A DNA stretch of 64,000 nt from Ascaphus truei (GCA_036426205.1 WSYH01001945.1:34347-98346), one strand, 5' to 3'; counted from the stretch's first letter, positions 11,361 to 23,644 are shown. Notes: generated by a model from the letters alone, not told the origin. Program-made: numbers and translations.

Positions 11361-14300
11361 TATATAAGATATATATATATCTAACTAGTCATAAATATAG
11401 CCCAGGTCCCTGTTTTCACATCACGGTGAGGCTGGCGAGGTTCGCAGGAGGGGGGCTATATCGCCTGGGGCGCCTCCGGCCCACACTCCAGATGGTTAAG
11501 AGCTCCGCTCTTTAGAGCCTCGTGCATGCACCAGTGGAGATCGAGTTGCGGTGCACCCCGCCAGGCAGTTCGCTCAATGCCAGTGTTTAAGCGCGCGAAG
11601 CTGGGCCATCCTAGGGGACAATAGGCAGGAGGGAGCCAAATCCCATAGCCCTTGAGTAAGTACCGCGTTTCCCTCAGATAAGCCAATAGGACAGGTACGG
11701 AGATTTCGTATGCTGATAGATAGGGAAGTGTGCTCATGCCGGTAGACCCACGCTAGGCATGAGTTGGTCTCTGGGTTCTTGCAAAGGAGACGAGATAAGG
11801 TCGGTCAGTGTAGCGAGATTTAAAGGAGTGGTGCTGAGGTCATGACTCTGCTGCATTAGGGCCAGTATTTTCTCCTTCCCCCTAAGGCCTCAGTTGGGTT
11901 CCCTGAGACATCACTATGCTTGTGGCTGCTGTGCAGGGAACGGGCCCTTAGATTAGTAGGACCTGTTTCGTGGTTTTAGCCTATAGAGCTGTCAGGACAC
12001 AGTACTGCGCTGAGGAAGCCCTGTCATCTGTCGTAGTCGTTGGCTCAGACTAACGGTACGTGACATCTCGTGCACATGAAGGAATCCCCGCGTGGATCGG
12101 CGTGATCTCTTTTGCCAAGTTCGTCAGCGGGCCCGATCTGGAGCACGCCGGCAGGTATTTCCAAAGGTGCACGGACTAATACAAAGTGCGTACCTTAAGT
12201 GCACTGACGCCCCGCCTGTTGGGTCGTGTTACTCTGGGAGACCTCGGGTTAAATGACAAGGGATCCGGATCGGTGTACGTTGGGCACGGTCATGGAACTT
12301 ACACACATGTGGACTAGACCAACGTGTACGGTGAACAGGTGTGGCTAGGGGCCACTGGAATGCAAAAGGGTTATGCCTATTGTATGTGTAATACATATAC
12401 AGTAAAGGTTAGCATGTACAATCTGACATTTGATTTGTTCTTGTTCAGGGGATCTCGCATCACTCAGGGGATCCAGGTCAATGTTGTGGAGCGTACGCTG
12501 CCAGTTTTATATTGTTGTGCCCCGATCCACTACGAGGCCAGCATCTCTCTGAGCCGCAGTTAAACGCCAGTCATTTAGTAGATCCCGCCTATGTAAGGGG
12601 AAGGAGGCTACATATATGTACACATATTACACACACCATAGGGCACCGCGCACAAACATACATTATTGTGTTATAAACATCATAGTGGGGTATAAAAATA
12701 CACAAGGTGCTTCAACTTGGTATCTAAAATCCATCTTTTGCATTTGTTGCTTCACATAATTTTGTAAAAAACAGTGCTTATCAGCATTTAGCATTTCCAA
12801 ATTCACACCAGCTGCAGCAAAAGGGGGAAAGTATGTAAGATCTACACACCATGTCAGTGTGTAGTTGTCTTGATATTTCTGCATAGACTGATGATGTAAG
12901 TCACTGTCACAAAACTTCCTTTGCAAGAAGATAATATATGGTCACAAATGTGAACAACAAACAAAAAAAAGAGCGAATGAAGTCTTCCACTCTTTTTGGG
13001 AAAATGCAGCAAAGCACAATTTGGCAGACTATGCGGGCTTAACAATAGGTCGGTTAAGAGTGACATCTCTTGCAATACCCTGTTACCATCAAATACCATA
13101 TATTTCTTACTTGATGTCTTCCTTAACAAATAGTAACATAGTCATGATTATAAGGCACGTATTGGTTGGTTTTTGTTTCTTTTTTCTTAATCAGCATTTT
13201 TTTTATTTGAAGCTTCTGAATCACGGTTTAGTGTTTCTGGACAATCAGAGTATGTCCTCTCCCTTATCCTTACCATGCTCTTATACAGATAACAATAAGA
13301 GAATTGGAGAAAAGACGGAGCAGACTCATGGCTGTGGGCAAATTCTTCATGAACACGACGATGTGGTACAATCAGACAAAAGGGAGAACTGGTGGGGAAA
13401 ATAAATCCCTTATCCAATCAAGTCCTACATTCGCCACTTGATGTACAAACCTACCACGCCCTGTCTGCAGCCCGTTTCCCCCTGATGCTTGAGGAAGTCA
13501 CCTTGTCCCGATTCTGTGACCTTGTGAGATAGTCCTCTTCCGTGTTTGAATCTGTACTGGACTCCATGGCTTGCCAAGTACAATGCAGAGCTCTTTAACT
13601 ATTACCTATAGTGACTTTTTGGTATGACTTATGCTCCCCCTTTAATAGGAGGGGGATTTAGTGCGGAAACTATTTAATACTTCGCCAACCTTGCATTTCA
13701 AGCCCAAGAAGTTATTGTTGTCCTTTCTTGTAGCCTGCGCTTCACCCAGAGGGTTTCTGTTACATGTGTAGCACGCTGTACCACCCCCCCCCCTCTAGGA
13801 GATACTGTTTCTTGCTACCAGTAGTGTTGTGTTGTCGCATTACCTGTGAGGGTCCAGGAGAGCCGAATTGATACTAGCAATTTGGGATGTATCAGACAGG
13901 CTTGTAATGTCTTTTGGTTTCGTGTGCACAGTGCCTTCAACGTGTTCAGTGGATTTGGGAATGTCACCAGAGTCCATTCACCCTAACTAAGTGACAAGGG
14001 GGATAAGAGAACAGAATGGAGCTTAGCTATGCTAAATATGATGTTTTATGGTTCCACTTACAGCTTTGTGACTCGCCCGGGTCTTGGAGATATGAGTATC
14101 ATGTTTTTGAATTCTGTCTCTCGCATTGTGATATACTCACTTTTCAATTGTCACGGGAGACCAGTCTATCAACACTTTTGAATACCGGGATCGCTATATT
14201 GGCAAGCAAAAGAGCAAGTAGACGTAATGAACAATGTATGTTATTTCAGGTCAAAGCACACTACACAATGTAACACAATTTACGCACGGTTAACACACTT

Positions 14301-15650
14301 ACTTGGAATGGGTGCTCGAAATAACAATTTGTCCTTTAAACGAAATTCTCAATACAATTAGGTGGCCGTAGAACCTTTCCAATGACGGATAGGTACTCAC
14401 AATCTGGTACCTTATTTCGGCACTACATGCCACACCGTGACCACTACTATTCCTCAAAAAGATAGGGACTTTAAAATCTCTCAAAATTGCACTTAAAAAT
14501 TACGTCGCAAAATCTTTGTAAGCACGTGCTCGTGTGCTATTCATGCAGTGAGGCTCTTTGAATTTTGCCGCTGTGGTTTGGCGCCTGGAGGATTCTGGCG
14601 CTCCTGATTGGCGCAGAGTTTCTTATGGGTTTAAGTTGGTCCATTCAAAACCTCTACTAGCGCCTATCAGAGCGTGGGAATTCTCATCGCTTGCCAATCA
14701 CCATGCTGTTTGCCTGGTTTGTAACAGCCCGGTGGGTCACCTTTTCCTTCAGTTTTGCAAGGGGCATGTCACCCAACATGAGCACCGTCTGCCTCGTATA
14801 GCACATACTGAGACCGACCCGCTGTGCCAGGTCATCTCCACAGAGTCTGGGTTGTGACAAAATGGGTTGGCCGGGTAGCCTTGCATGTTAGCCCAGGAAC
14901 GGATGGTACTCGATGTTATACGTGCAGTATTAACCTGTTCAACACACTGGCAAACCCTGACGCTTGTACAGATGTCTACAAATTTCACCCACAAACCCCA
15001 TACGGCATCGCAAGCTTGGTAGCCATCTGGTTCCTGGGAACTCCATGGAACGTGGAAATCCCCACAGTTACATTTGACAGATAGTTATCAGTACATTTAC
15101 CTACTTAAATACATATAACTCTGTATATGATAAACTAACTTGTGCTCTTGTATGCTGCGTGTGACTTAAACAATGTGTTAAATCCCAGTTCCTGGTGTCC
15201 GGATTGGCAGTAAGTGGGAATACTGCCTATTACACTTCATTAGCTCTCATCCTTGCACACTCCATACAAATGACTGTTTTGTTTCAAATTTTTTTTTTAG
15301 GCATTTGTGACAACACATACGGCTTTACAAGGTTTGACAGGTTTATCTTTGCCGTAATACAGAGTTTTCTCTATATTTTTCGCATATGGATAGCCGCGTT
15401 TGCCTTCCGGGCCCCTAGTCCTGGGTCGGCGGGCATCGAGAAGGACGGAAACAGAAAAAGAAGAGGCCGTGGGAGAGAGGGGGTGGGGGTCTCGATCTCC
15501 TCAGCTACCTGTGTGGGGGTAGATTCATGTCTCACCTAATTCAAGTTAGGTTGTGGGTCTGTTTTTATTGTGCTATTCGGATCAGCCATAGTTCCCAGTG
15601 ACTTTTATAGAAGATTTTGGTGTTCTTTTCAGGAAGGCGGTTAGTTTTTC
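11361..15650. other. Spacer of the inverted repeat: nothing firmly recognised
   Basis: This has no clear partner in the right arm and no recognised family. Small homopolymer irregularities resemble those of the left arm. One open minus-strand frame (12663-12926) is listed separately. I see no tRNA, rRNA or exon with convincing splice sites. Confidence 0.5.
12663..12926 (-). CDS. Unrecognised 87-codon open frame, possibly a fragment
   Basis: The minus strand stays open for 87 codons in an otherwise frameshift-ridden region. The product is mixed in composition (several Cys, Gln, Tyr, Phe and Trp) rather than repetitive, with short stretches such as KMDFRYQ and CVDLTY. I recognise no domain. 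It could be a piece of a mobile-element ORF, a 3' exon with UTR, or chance. No promoter or splice context supports a real gene. Confidence 0.15.
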   Translation of the reverse strand: MQRKFCDSDLHHQSMQKYQDNYTLTWCVDLTYFPPFAAAGVNLEMLNADKHCFLQNYVKQQMQKMDFRYQVEAPCVFLYPTMMFITQ

Positions 15651-17640
15651 CATCAGCATTACCTCCGTGGATTCTCTTCTTAACTGTTTGCTTGGGGGGG
15701 GGGGGGCGAGACCTGGTGGGGGGGCAACTTTCTTCATGAGACCGCCACCGTCAAATATGGGTCCGTGTAGTATGAAGGAGATAATTTTCTTGTTGGCCGG
15801 TCTAGAGTCTCTATTGGCTCTGCCAATAAGTAGGTCAGCGGATCAAGAGGTATGTGGGAGGTCTGAATCCTTCTTATTATAATTGGTATTGTTCCCAGAT
15901 TTCTGAATTTCTGGACAGGTCCAACACAGATGTGGGCCATGCTCTCTTTTGTCTCGCAGCCTCTCAAACTAAGTGGAGGGCAGAGGGTAGATTTGATTTA
16001 TCTGACTGGAGTAAGATACCAGCGAAACGTATTTTTGTATATATTTTCTTTGATTGTGGTACATATGGAAGTTTGTGAGGTCTGATTCCCAAATACTTCC
16101 AAATCCTCTCGGTTACATAACTAGTCCAGTTCTGCGGCCCAATCGTGAGCAATTATCATGGGGTTGGGGGCGTCTGATGCCCTTTCCAATTCTGCGGTAA
16201 TTTGGGTTATAAGCCTTTGGGGGCTGTTTCTCGCATGAGCCTTTCGAACCTAGCTGAGAGTGGGGGAATTCCAACGTTGGGATAAAGTTTGGTTAAAGTG
16301 TCGAATCTGGAGGGTACTTGAGACGTTCAGTCCGTGGTCATTTCATATTTATATTTGTTGTATTGTATGTCTTTAGGTAACTCAGGAACTGCCCTAAGCT
16401 CAAGAAGTCGGCAATTGCTCCTAATATTTTAGTTGTAAATGATTCGGAATTCGAATGTTTTAGGCTCTCACAACCGGGAATTTAGGGTTTTTTGAGAATT
16501 GGATACTGTAGGGTTGTTTTTGGGAATTGTGGTCGTGAGTTTGGATTTTAAGTTTAGCTCTTCGTCCTGATCTCCAACATACGTTCTCATTGAACCTAAT
16601 TTTCAATTTACTTGTTTTGCAATTATCTCCTTGTTCAGAGACCCATAGGCATGCTGGCAGAGAAGGTGCCGGCATACCGCATTTCTATGTTAACCAGCAA
16701 ATTGGTCTGAGCTCCGCGTGTACACAAGACTATTGCCGTAGCTGTGGGTGGCCTTGATAATATCTTGTTATACCTGGGACCCCCTAACCACCCCTCTCCC
16801 CCCTGAGTGAGTAGATGTACCTTGCCTTTTGCATCCTTGTTTTTACCTACCCTGCCAGATAAAATGGAATGATTTGTTTCTGAAGTTCTTTAATTCTGGA
16901 GCCAGGGGTGTGGACCGGGAGAGTCTGGAAATAGTTCATAAACAATCTGGGGAGTTGGTTGATTGTTGACTCGAGTCATCTCTCCCGATCCAATGAAATT
17001 TGGTATCCTTCCCATTGTCTGATCTTGTTTAATTTTTCGAAATAGGGCCGGGTAGTTATGTTGTATAAGGATTGGTAGTTCTAGATATATTTACTCCCAA
17101 GTATTTTATATAGGAGGAACTCCATGGTAATAAAATTTAGTAAAACAGTTTCACCTTCGCTCTGGCAGGTTCAAATTTACAGGCCTCGATTTTCACTATT
17201 AATTTTGTAACTTGATATTCACACAAAATCTTTAAGTTCTTTTGGAGATGATTGGAGGGAAATTTGGGTTTGGTCGTAGTGTGAGTTAATATCGTCTGCA
17301 ATACAGAGATATCTTTATTGTTTATGTCCAATTTCTAGTCCTTGTATGTCTACATCTCTCGTTATTGTGGATGCCAAGGGTCTATCGGTAATGCCAAAAA
17401 GGAGAGGGGACAAGGGGCATTTTGTCTCGTACATTTTTAATGTTAAATCTCTGTGAGTTGCCCCTGGTAGTTTTTACCATTGTGACGGGTCTTGATAGAG
17501 GTCTGCGGACACTCCCTCTAGTTATGGCACCTTGTGAAGCCCAAATTTACGATGGACGGTGGTTCAAGAGGGGTCCAAACCCTCTGGTGTTTTTCGATGG
17601 CACTTTTTTTCCCCCCCACCTCCGAATTGTAATATGAGTT
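15650..17640 (-). pseudogene. L1-type LINE ORF2 fragment, antisense and frameshifted
   Basis: Read on the minus strand from 17640 downward, broken frames give the L1-group reverse transcriptase order. First comes a TRQ-x-x-P-L-x-P block (17400-17435), then an IxPLAST-like block just below it, then A-D-D of the catalytic motif (17291-17299) and KPKFPS...LKILCEYQVTKL. Near the 3' end, 15734-15967 gives an MAHI...CP-like block and a LLAEPIETLDRPTRK segment matching the C-terminal part of L1 ORF2. Almost every motif sits in a different frame from its neighbour. The frameshift density resembles the left inverted-repeat arm and may be sequence error rather than decay. The family could be L1 or Tx1; L1 fits better. 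Confidence 0.75.
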
Positions 17641-18175
17641 TTCTATGTTAGCTCTCTAGGGAGTGGGAGGGGGGAGGGTCCGTGAGGGGGAGGGGGGGGA
17701 GAGATGGTAGGGAGTGGGAGGGGTAGTTAGTATAGGGCGGTGTGTCGGGAGGGGACCGGTGGGGGGGGGGTTAGCTGAGGGTTGGGTCGGCATGAAGGAA
17801 GTGGGGAGGTGGGGAGGGGGTGCGGGTGGGAGGGGGAATGGAGGGGACGGAGGAAGGGGAGGGAGGGATTGTGGTGTGGTGGGGGGCAGGAGTGTTGTGA
17901 GGGGAGAGGGAGAGAGACTGGCAGAAGGAGGGAGGAGAGGGAGAGAGACTGACAGAAGGAGGGAGGAGAGGGAGAGAGACTGGCAGAACGAGGGAGGGGA
18001 AGGAGAGACACTGGCAGAAGGAGGGAGGGGAGACACTGGCAGAAGGAGGGAGGAGAGACACTGGCAGAAGGAGGGAGGGGAAGGAGAGACACTGGCAGAA
18101 GGAGGGAGGAGAGACACTGGCAGAAGGAGGGAGGGGAGACACTGGCAGGAGGAAGGAGGGACGGGGGGGACTTCC
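17641..18175. repeat. GGGA/GA-rich minisatellite
   Basis: G-rich sequence leads into repeats of about 25-33 bases built on gagacactggcagaaggagg. The long open frames on both strands are by-products of the strand-asymmetric composition. Confidence 0.85.
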
Positions 18176-18219
18176 TGGGCAGAGTCACACTCAGCACAGG
18201 GCAGCAGCGTGATAGACTA

Positions 18220-18868
18220 TGCCAGTGGTTTTTATCCTTTTTTTGGTTAAGGAACAATATAATTATATTGTGAAATTCTGCAGAACCCCAACCCTCTCTA
18301 ATAGCGCGTCTGAGATCAGATGCATTGTAAGTAACCTCCAACCCTCTCTAATAGCGCGTCTGAGATCAGATGCATTGTAAGGAACCCCAACCCTCTCTAA
18401 TAGCGCGTCTGAGATCAGATGCATTGTAAGGAACCCCAACCCTCTCTAATAGCGTGTCTGAGATCAGATGCATTGTAAGGAACCCCAACCCTCTCTAATA
18501 GTGTGTCTGAGATCAGATGCATTGTAAGGAACCCCAACCCTCTCTAATAGTGCGTCTGAGATCAGATGCATTGTAAGGAACCCCAACCCTCTCTAATAGC
18601 GCGTCTGAGATCAGATACATTGTAAGGAACCCCAACCCTCTCTAATAGTGCGTCTGAGATCAGATACATTGTAAGGAACCCCAACCCTCTCTAATAGCGT
18701 GTCTCAGATCAGATGCATTGTAAGGAACCCCAACCCTCTCTAATAGCGCGTCTGAGATCAGATGCATTGTAAGGAACCCCGACCCTCTCTAATAGCGCGT
18801 CTGAGATCAGATGAATTGTAAGGAACCCCAGCCCTCTCTAATAGCGTGTCTGAGATCAGATACATTGT
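18220..18868. repeat. 49-bp tandem array, 12 copies
   Basis: Twelve units beginning near ccctctctaatag occur at 18292, 18342, 18391, 18440, 18489, 18538, 18587, 18636, 18685, 18734, 18783 and 18832 (period 49, first step 50). They differ by only a few substitutions such as gcg/gtg. The sequence just before (18220-18291, 'ggttttta...ggttaaggaac') resembles the end of a common amphibian MITE, and the unit looks like an expansion of that end. Confidence 0.92.
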
Positions 18869-18869
18869 A

Positions 18870-19220
18870 AAACCTCATCAATACTTTTAAGACTAAAAAC
18901 TAGACCTAGACCCCACAGAGCCCCAGCCAAGCAGTGAGAGATTTAACTCCAGCTCTCCACAGAGCAGCAAAGGGATCAGTGACACCATATCTGGGAATAG
19001 AAACCAAAGCACCTAGCAAAGGCAGCCTGATCTGATAGAGAATGTACTGTCCTGAGACAAAAGGTGAGAACTGTCTCTAACCAGAAACACAACTCTCCTG
19101 AGAGCAGGACCCGCAGACAACCTACCAGCACACACTGCGGGAATACAAAACAAGCCCCGGGCACAACAAACAGACAGGATACAACACACAAAAGATGGAG
19201 GCACACTGCAAAAAGATTGC
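18870..19220. other. No gene recognised
   Basis: Unique-looking sequence between the 49-bp array and the foldback at 19225. I see no exon, RNA gene or known repeat. Confidence 0.4.
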
Positions 19221-19224
19221 TAAT

Positions 19225-19340
19225 AAAGCTTTTACTCCATGCTTGTAGCAGACAAGATTACACGGGCGGCAATTATCTGAGGAAGGGGTTACGTTCCCAA
19301 AACGTAACGTTGTCTGCTACAAGCATGGGGTAAAAGCTTT
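19225..19340. repeat. Foldback with 31-bp arms and hammerhead-like apex
   Basis: The arms 19225-19255 and 19310-19340 (aaagctttta... / ...taaaagcttt) pair over 31 bases with one mismatch. The apex contains CTGAGGA (19277-19283), a G-rich/C-rich pair and AAAACGTA. GTTACGTT and AACGTAAC within it also form a perfect 8-bp hairpin. The plan resembles 9738-9966, including about 20 unpaired bases before CTGA. The GAA that should follow stem II reads AAA, so activity is doubtful. Confidence 0.5.
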
Positions 19341-19682
19341 ACCTTTTTTTATTTGCAACCTAAACTGTGTGCCTGCATCTTTGTGTTGTACTCTGTCAGT
19401 GCCACAGTTGGAACTTTGGGGCTTTGATGGGTTAACTCTGATCCATTTTTTGGCTATTAGTGTGCCTCTGTCTACCTGTATATTACAAAAAGACAGGAGG
19501 CTGTCCCAAATCTAGAGGGCAATAGATAACTACTTCTGGAACACGTGGAAGGGACTTAATCCAAAACAAAACCCGAGCTAGCAATCCAAGATTGTAAAAC
19601 ATGAATTGAGCACTGTGTGACCCCGTAACGCACACACACACAGCAGCTGTGTATCACGCCTACTGACAGCACAAACATGAGT
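19341..19682. other. No gene recognised
   Basis: Unique-looking sequence with a short (CA)n run near 19630. It lies between two foldback elements. Confidence 0.4.
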
Positions 19683-20540
19683 AACACAACCTGTGAGAGA
19701 GCATCCATACAAGAGGCTCTAGAGAAGAGAGACACAGAGTACTGGAAGGAGCAGATAGGACAGAGGAAGCTGCTCCAGGTCCCTGTACAGAGAGTCCAAA
19801 TGCAGTGTGTGTGCAGCGCACAGCCAAGAAGTGAGCGAGAGCAGGTCTGGCAAAATACACTCCTTAAAGGTCTGAGTGTGTCTATTCACCTGATTGCCTT
19901 GTGCGCTGTGTGGATGCGCTCGCATGCTGTCAATATAGGAGGCCACGGTAGTGTTTATATTCATTCACGCATGCGTGAACTGTCAGGACGGAGGGGAGTT
20001 GATCATCAACTCTAGCCTCGTTCATCTGCGCATGCGCGGGCCGACGGGACGGAGAGGTGTCTCTCATCACGCGTGGCTTGGTTCGTCATAGGCTACAGGT
20101 GGGTGTAACTCCCTGGGGCTGCGGATTGGCTGTGCTATGTGGCGGGGGTTCCTCCTGGTCCTGGTTGTGCGGCGCATGCGCCAGAGGAGCGATGCGCATT
20201 GGTTAATCTAAATTGGTGACGTCATTGGTTTGGCGCCAAAACGGCAGTCAGCTGTATTTAAATGTTCTGTGTATCGTGTATGACACTTCTTGATAAAGTG
20301 CACAACCTGCACGAAACGCGTAGAAGGGCTGCAACCCTCTATTATGGCTTTCCATTAAAGAGTGCATTTTGCCAGACCTGCTCTCTCTCACTTCTTGGCT
20401 GTGCGCTGCACACACACTGCATTTGGATCCTCCTGACCTGGATACAGCTGCACGCTTTGGAAAGAGCAACTGGGACTTCCGTGAGTGTCGTTTACCTGGG
20501 GCCAACCCAATGAGGAGGGGGAAGTGTCTCCGCACACGTA
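19683..20540. mobile_element. Foldback repeat, right copy, carrying a hammerhead-like motif
   Basis: 19750-19865 is inverted relative to 20340-20450, with shared tracts such as gcagcgcacagccaagaag and its complement. The middle (about 19870-20285) contains gcatgcgcgg tracts and inverted CCAAT boxes (attggtt, attggct). The hammerhead-like motif is at the inner edge of the second arm (20286-20326). No protein is encoded. It looks like a non-autonomous repeat. Confidence 0.65.
20286..20326 (+). ncRNA. Degenerate hammerhead ribozyme motif (type I, ACGCGT stem III)
   Basis: Stem I CTTC (20286-20289) pairs with GAAG (20323-20326). The core is TTGATAA in place of CTGATGA. Stem II GTGCA/TGCAC (20298-20302 with 20308-20312) is perfect with a caacc loop. 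GAA follows at 20313-20315, then the self-complementary ACGCGT (20316-20321) and A at the cleavage position. All stems are intact, but two core bases (C3, G8 in standard numbering) are changed, so cleavage is unlikely in this copy. Confidence 0.6.
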
Positions 20541-20689
20541 CCCCCACCTTCAGGGTGTTTTAAAGCCCCTTTAAAGGTTCAGTGCTTTGATTATTTTAGC
20601 AATCATTACCCAGTGTTTTGCTCTCCTCCTATCAACACAAGGATATAGGTCCTAGTACTTTTGAGCACCATTCTCTCACCATATCCCTG

Positions 20690-21645
20690 TACAGAGAGTA
20701 CAAGCTAGCAGAGCACCCCACCTCTGTCCCACACCCAAAGCACAGACAGACGCTCACTAACTATAGGATAAGTGGCACCATTTAGAAGAAGAAAGCCGCA
20801 GACACAAATCTAAATGGAAGCCGCGAGCAGCCAGACACGTAAAACAGGTCATGCTAATGAAGGGAGAGAGAGGGAGAGAGAGAGAGTTAGAAAGAGAGTC
20901 AGAAAGAGAGTCAGAAAGAGAGTCAGAAAGAGAGTGTGTTGGAGGGGGAAGAGAGATACTGACTGAAGGAGAGGGAGATACTGGCAGGGAGAGGGACCGG
21001 CAGAGGGAAGGAGGGAGAATGACGGAGAGAAACAGAAAAACAGAGAAATGGAGAGAAGGAAGGAAAAAATGAAAGAGAGAGAGACAGAGAGAGAGACACG
21101 CTAGCAGAAGGAGAGAAAGAGATACTGACAGGAGCAAGGATAGACAAAATAAGAGACACTCGCAGAGGAAGAGATTTGAGAGAAGGAAGAGGAGGAGAAG
21201 GCAGGGTCAGGGGAGAGAGGAAAAAAAGGCACTGGCAGAAGGAGGAAGAGAGAGTGGCAGAACGAGGGAGAAAAAGAGAGAGATAGAGAGACTTACAGGA
21301 GAAAGAAGGAGAGAGGGCCTGGCAAAAGGAGGAAGAGGGAGAGAGGCACTGGCAAAAGGAGGAAGGAGAGAGGGCCTGGCAAAAGGAGGAAGAAGGAGAG
21401 AGGGCCTGGCAAAGGGAGGAAGAAGGAGAGAGGGCCTGGCAAAAGGAGGAAGAAGGGAGAGAGGGCCTGGCAAAGTGAGGAAGAAGGAGAGAGTGCCTGG
21501 CAAAGTGAGGAAGAAGGAGTGAGTGCCTGGCAAAGTGAGGAAGAAGGAGAGAGGGCCTGGCAAAGGGAGGAAGAAGGAGAGAGGGCCTGGCAAAGTGAGG
21601 AAGAAGGAGAGAGGGCCTGGCAAAAGGAGGAAGAAGGAGAGAGAC
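20690..21645. repeat. GA-rich array with a 30-bp minisatellite
   Basis: GA-rich imperfect repeats from about 20850 become a regular array from 21300 to 21645. The units contain agggcctggcaaa (for example 21371, 21401, 21431) with period 30-31. A short (CA)n follows at 21646-21661. The long open frames over it are compositional. This segment replaces the left-arm block 9540-10370. Confidence 0.85.
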
Positions 21646-21669
21646 ACACACACACACACACTATATATA

Positions 21670-21914
21670 CTGTACGTCATGTGTATTCCAAGTTTGTGTC
21701 ACAATGATTTCCTGTTTTCGCTTAATGTGCACCCCGGATGTGTGAGGTTAATTCTGAATGTAAAGTATTTTGAGTCTGACCACGTTTCCTGGTTTACAAT
21801 TAGCTACACATATTCATAGACACCAAAATACACTGAACTATAGAATTTCGCTATCAAACAGCAAAGCGATTTATGACTAGAGGTATTAAATAGTCCCTGA
21901 ATTTTAGTGATGTA

Positions 21915-21965
<51 letters not shown>

Positions 21966-22430
21966 AAATATACATTTATAAAGCACTTTACAAAAGGAGT
22001 GTGGAGTGGGAGGGTATATCAATGGAGTGGGTAGGTGTGGAAATGTAAGAGGCTGTTGCATTACTAAAAGTGTGTATAGATACTATGTGTATTTGTATGT
22101 GTAAGAGACAGCTGTGTGTGCATACATATAGCGCAGTATGTATAGACATGGCCTTTATTACTCATGGGAAGAGAGTTCTCTCATGTCAGTAGTGACTCAT
22201 AAAACTTCGGTCTCGGTTTAGGCCACCGCTAAGTGTCCTGAACAGTTGCATAAATTTGTATTCATGCAACCATCTCTCTTTCGGTGTTCTGTAATGCCTG
22301 TATGCCCGCAGACCTGGCCAGTCCCCAGTACTGAGGTGGGTAAGGTTATAACATGCACCCACAGCAGTGAGGGCATGCCCGGAGTGTGGTAATGCGTTGC
22401 CGGGCCTGTTGAGAAAGGGTTAACGTATAC
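21670..22430. other. No gene; includes (TG)n at 21917-21962
   Basis: This is the partner of 8700-9500. A (TG)n microsatellite is the only clear feature. The rest is unique-looking. Confidence 0.5.
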
Positions 22431-23295
22431 TTGCAACATCCAGGATGCCAGAGTTTGGATAATAATGTCCGTGTGCCAGAGTTCAGGGGTTATAGAGAGC
22501 AGCGTGGTGATGTCCGTAAGCCAGTGTTCAAGGATTGGAGAAGGCAGAGTAGTAGTATCCAAATGCAGGGTTCAAGGGTAGGAGAAAGCAGGGTAATCCA
22601 ATTCAAAGCAGAGTTTAAGCCGGGAGATCCAAAGGTAAGCAGGGACAGGAACCAGTACTGAAAGAGACAGGAGAGCCAAGCATAGAGACTGCACACACAG
22701 GGTCACAAGAAGCTATGCAGAGCAATGAGCTAGAGGACAGACAGGGATTATAAAGGAGGGAGCACCAATGGGAGAGGAAGGAGGAGCAGAGGGTTGAGTG
22801 AGAGGTTGCAGGGATAGGTCAGAAGGAGAGAGGGAGGAGACAGGTGAATCACACAGGGAGATGGCCTGTACGCTATGGGAGGCGGAGCAAGGGCTCTGGG
22901 AAGGCCTATACCTGGAGCGTGTGCGCGCGACCAAGGGTTGGATGCGCGCGCACAGTGTGTGCCAGGGAGTATGAGGAGCGTCGCGCCGCGGGGGCGCTCG
23001 CCAAGGAAGGTGAGAGAGCAGGAGAAGCGACCGAAGGAGGTAATGTGGCAGGTGGGGGAATAGAGAGACATCGCGAGCTGTGAGTGCCGCGGAGGGGATC
23101 GGGTGCCTGGAGAAGTGTGCGCACCTCGCGGGGAACACGCGTGACAGCTGGACATGCGTCCGGGCACGCCGCAGAGGAACGGGTGTGGGAGGAAGAAGGG
23201 ACAGATGGACGAGGAGGCAAGGGAGGAAGGTCAGAGGCAGAGGAGCAGGGGTGACGGGGACACATTGGGAAGCACGAATCCCCTGAACCGTCACA
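22430..23295 (-). mobile_element. Possible LTR-like or leader region, class uncertain
   Basis: On the minus strand this begins TGTGACGGTTCAGGGG exactly where the PLE endonuclease frame breaks off, and it is GC-rich with no coding. It may be an LTR inserted into the PLE, or a non-coding part of another element. I found no target-site duplication. Confidence 0.25.
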
Positions 23296-23644
23296 TGTTC
23301 TAAGATTACCTTTGAGTATGGCAACCCTCAGATTGTTCATCTTATGGCCAGAGTCAGAGAAATATTCGCCGACAGGACTGTCTCTTGTACCGCGTGTGAT
23401 GCTGTGGCGATGCAGATTCATTCTCTTATTTAGCCCCTGTCCCACCTATGTAGTAGCAGCCCCCTGGGCATTTCATGCACATGATGAGGTACACAACATT
23501 GATGGAGGAACAGGTGAACCTTCCTCTGATTTTGTACTCCAGATTCCTGTGTGTTATGTGTATTGTGCCCGCTGTGTGGAGCATTGTGCAGGTTTTGCAT
23601 CTTGCGTCCTGGCATGGTCTTGTCCCGCATTCAGTTGTATTGTT
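23296..23644 (-). pseudogene. Penelope-like element GIY-YIG endonuclease fragment
   Basis: Penelope-like retroelements join a reverse transcriptase to a GIY-YIG nuclease. On the minus strand this reads GTRPCQDARCKTC, then GTIHITHRNLEYKIRGRFTC, then VVYLIMCMKCPGGCYYIGGT. In that last stretch VVY (23483-23494) and YIG (23444-23455) are the GIY and YIG halves, and the paired cysteines between them are typical of PLEs. A small deletion and in-frame TAA near 23430 shift the frame. It then resumes with NLHRHSI and PVGEYFSDSGHKMNNLRVAIL, the usual PLE continuation. It stops at 23296 in unrelated sequence. No RT domain is present. The hammerhead-like motif at 24115-24155 lies about 470 bases upstream on the same strand. 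Confidence 0.85.

Noticed and set aside
17714..18341. Long Gly/Arg/Glu- and Ser/Pro-rich frames
   Set aside because: They are derived from the GA/GGGA minisatellite; no coding signature.
18283..18868. CRISPR-like array
   Set aside because: Units are contiguous 49-bp tandem repeats without unique spacers, in a vertebrate context.
20757..21707. Leu/Ser/Phe/Pro-rich frames up to 244 codons
   Set aside because: They lie on the 30-bp GA minisatellite.
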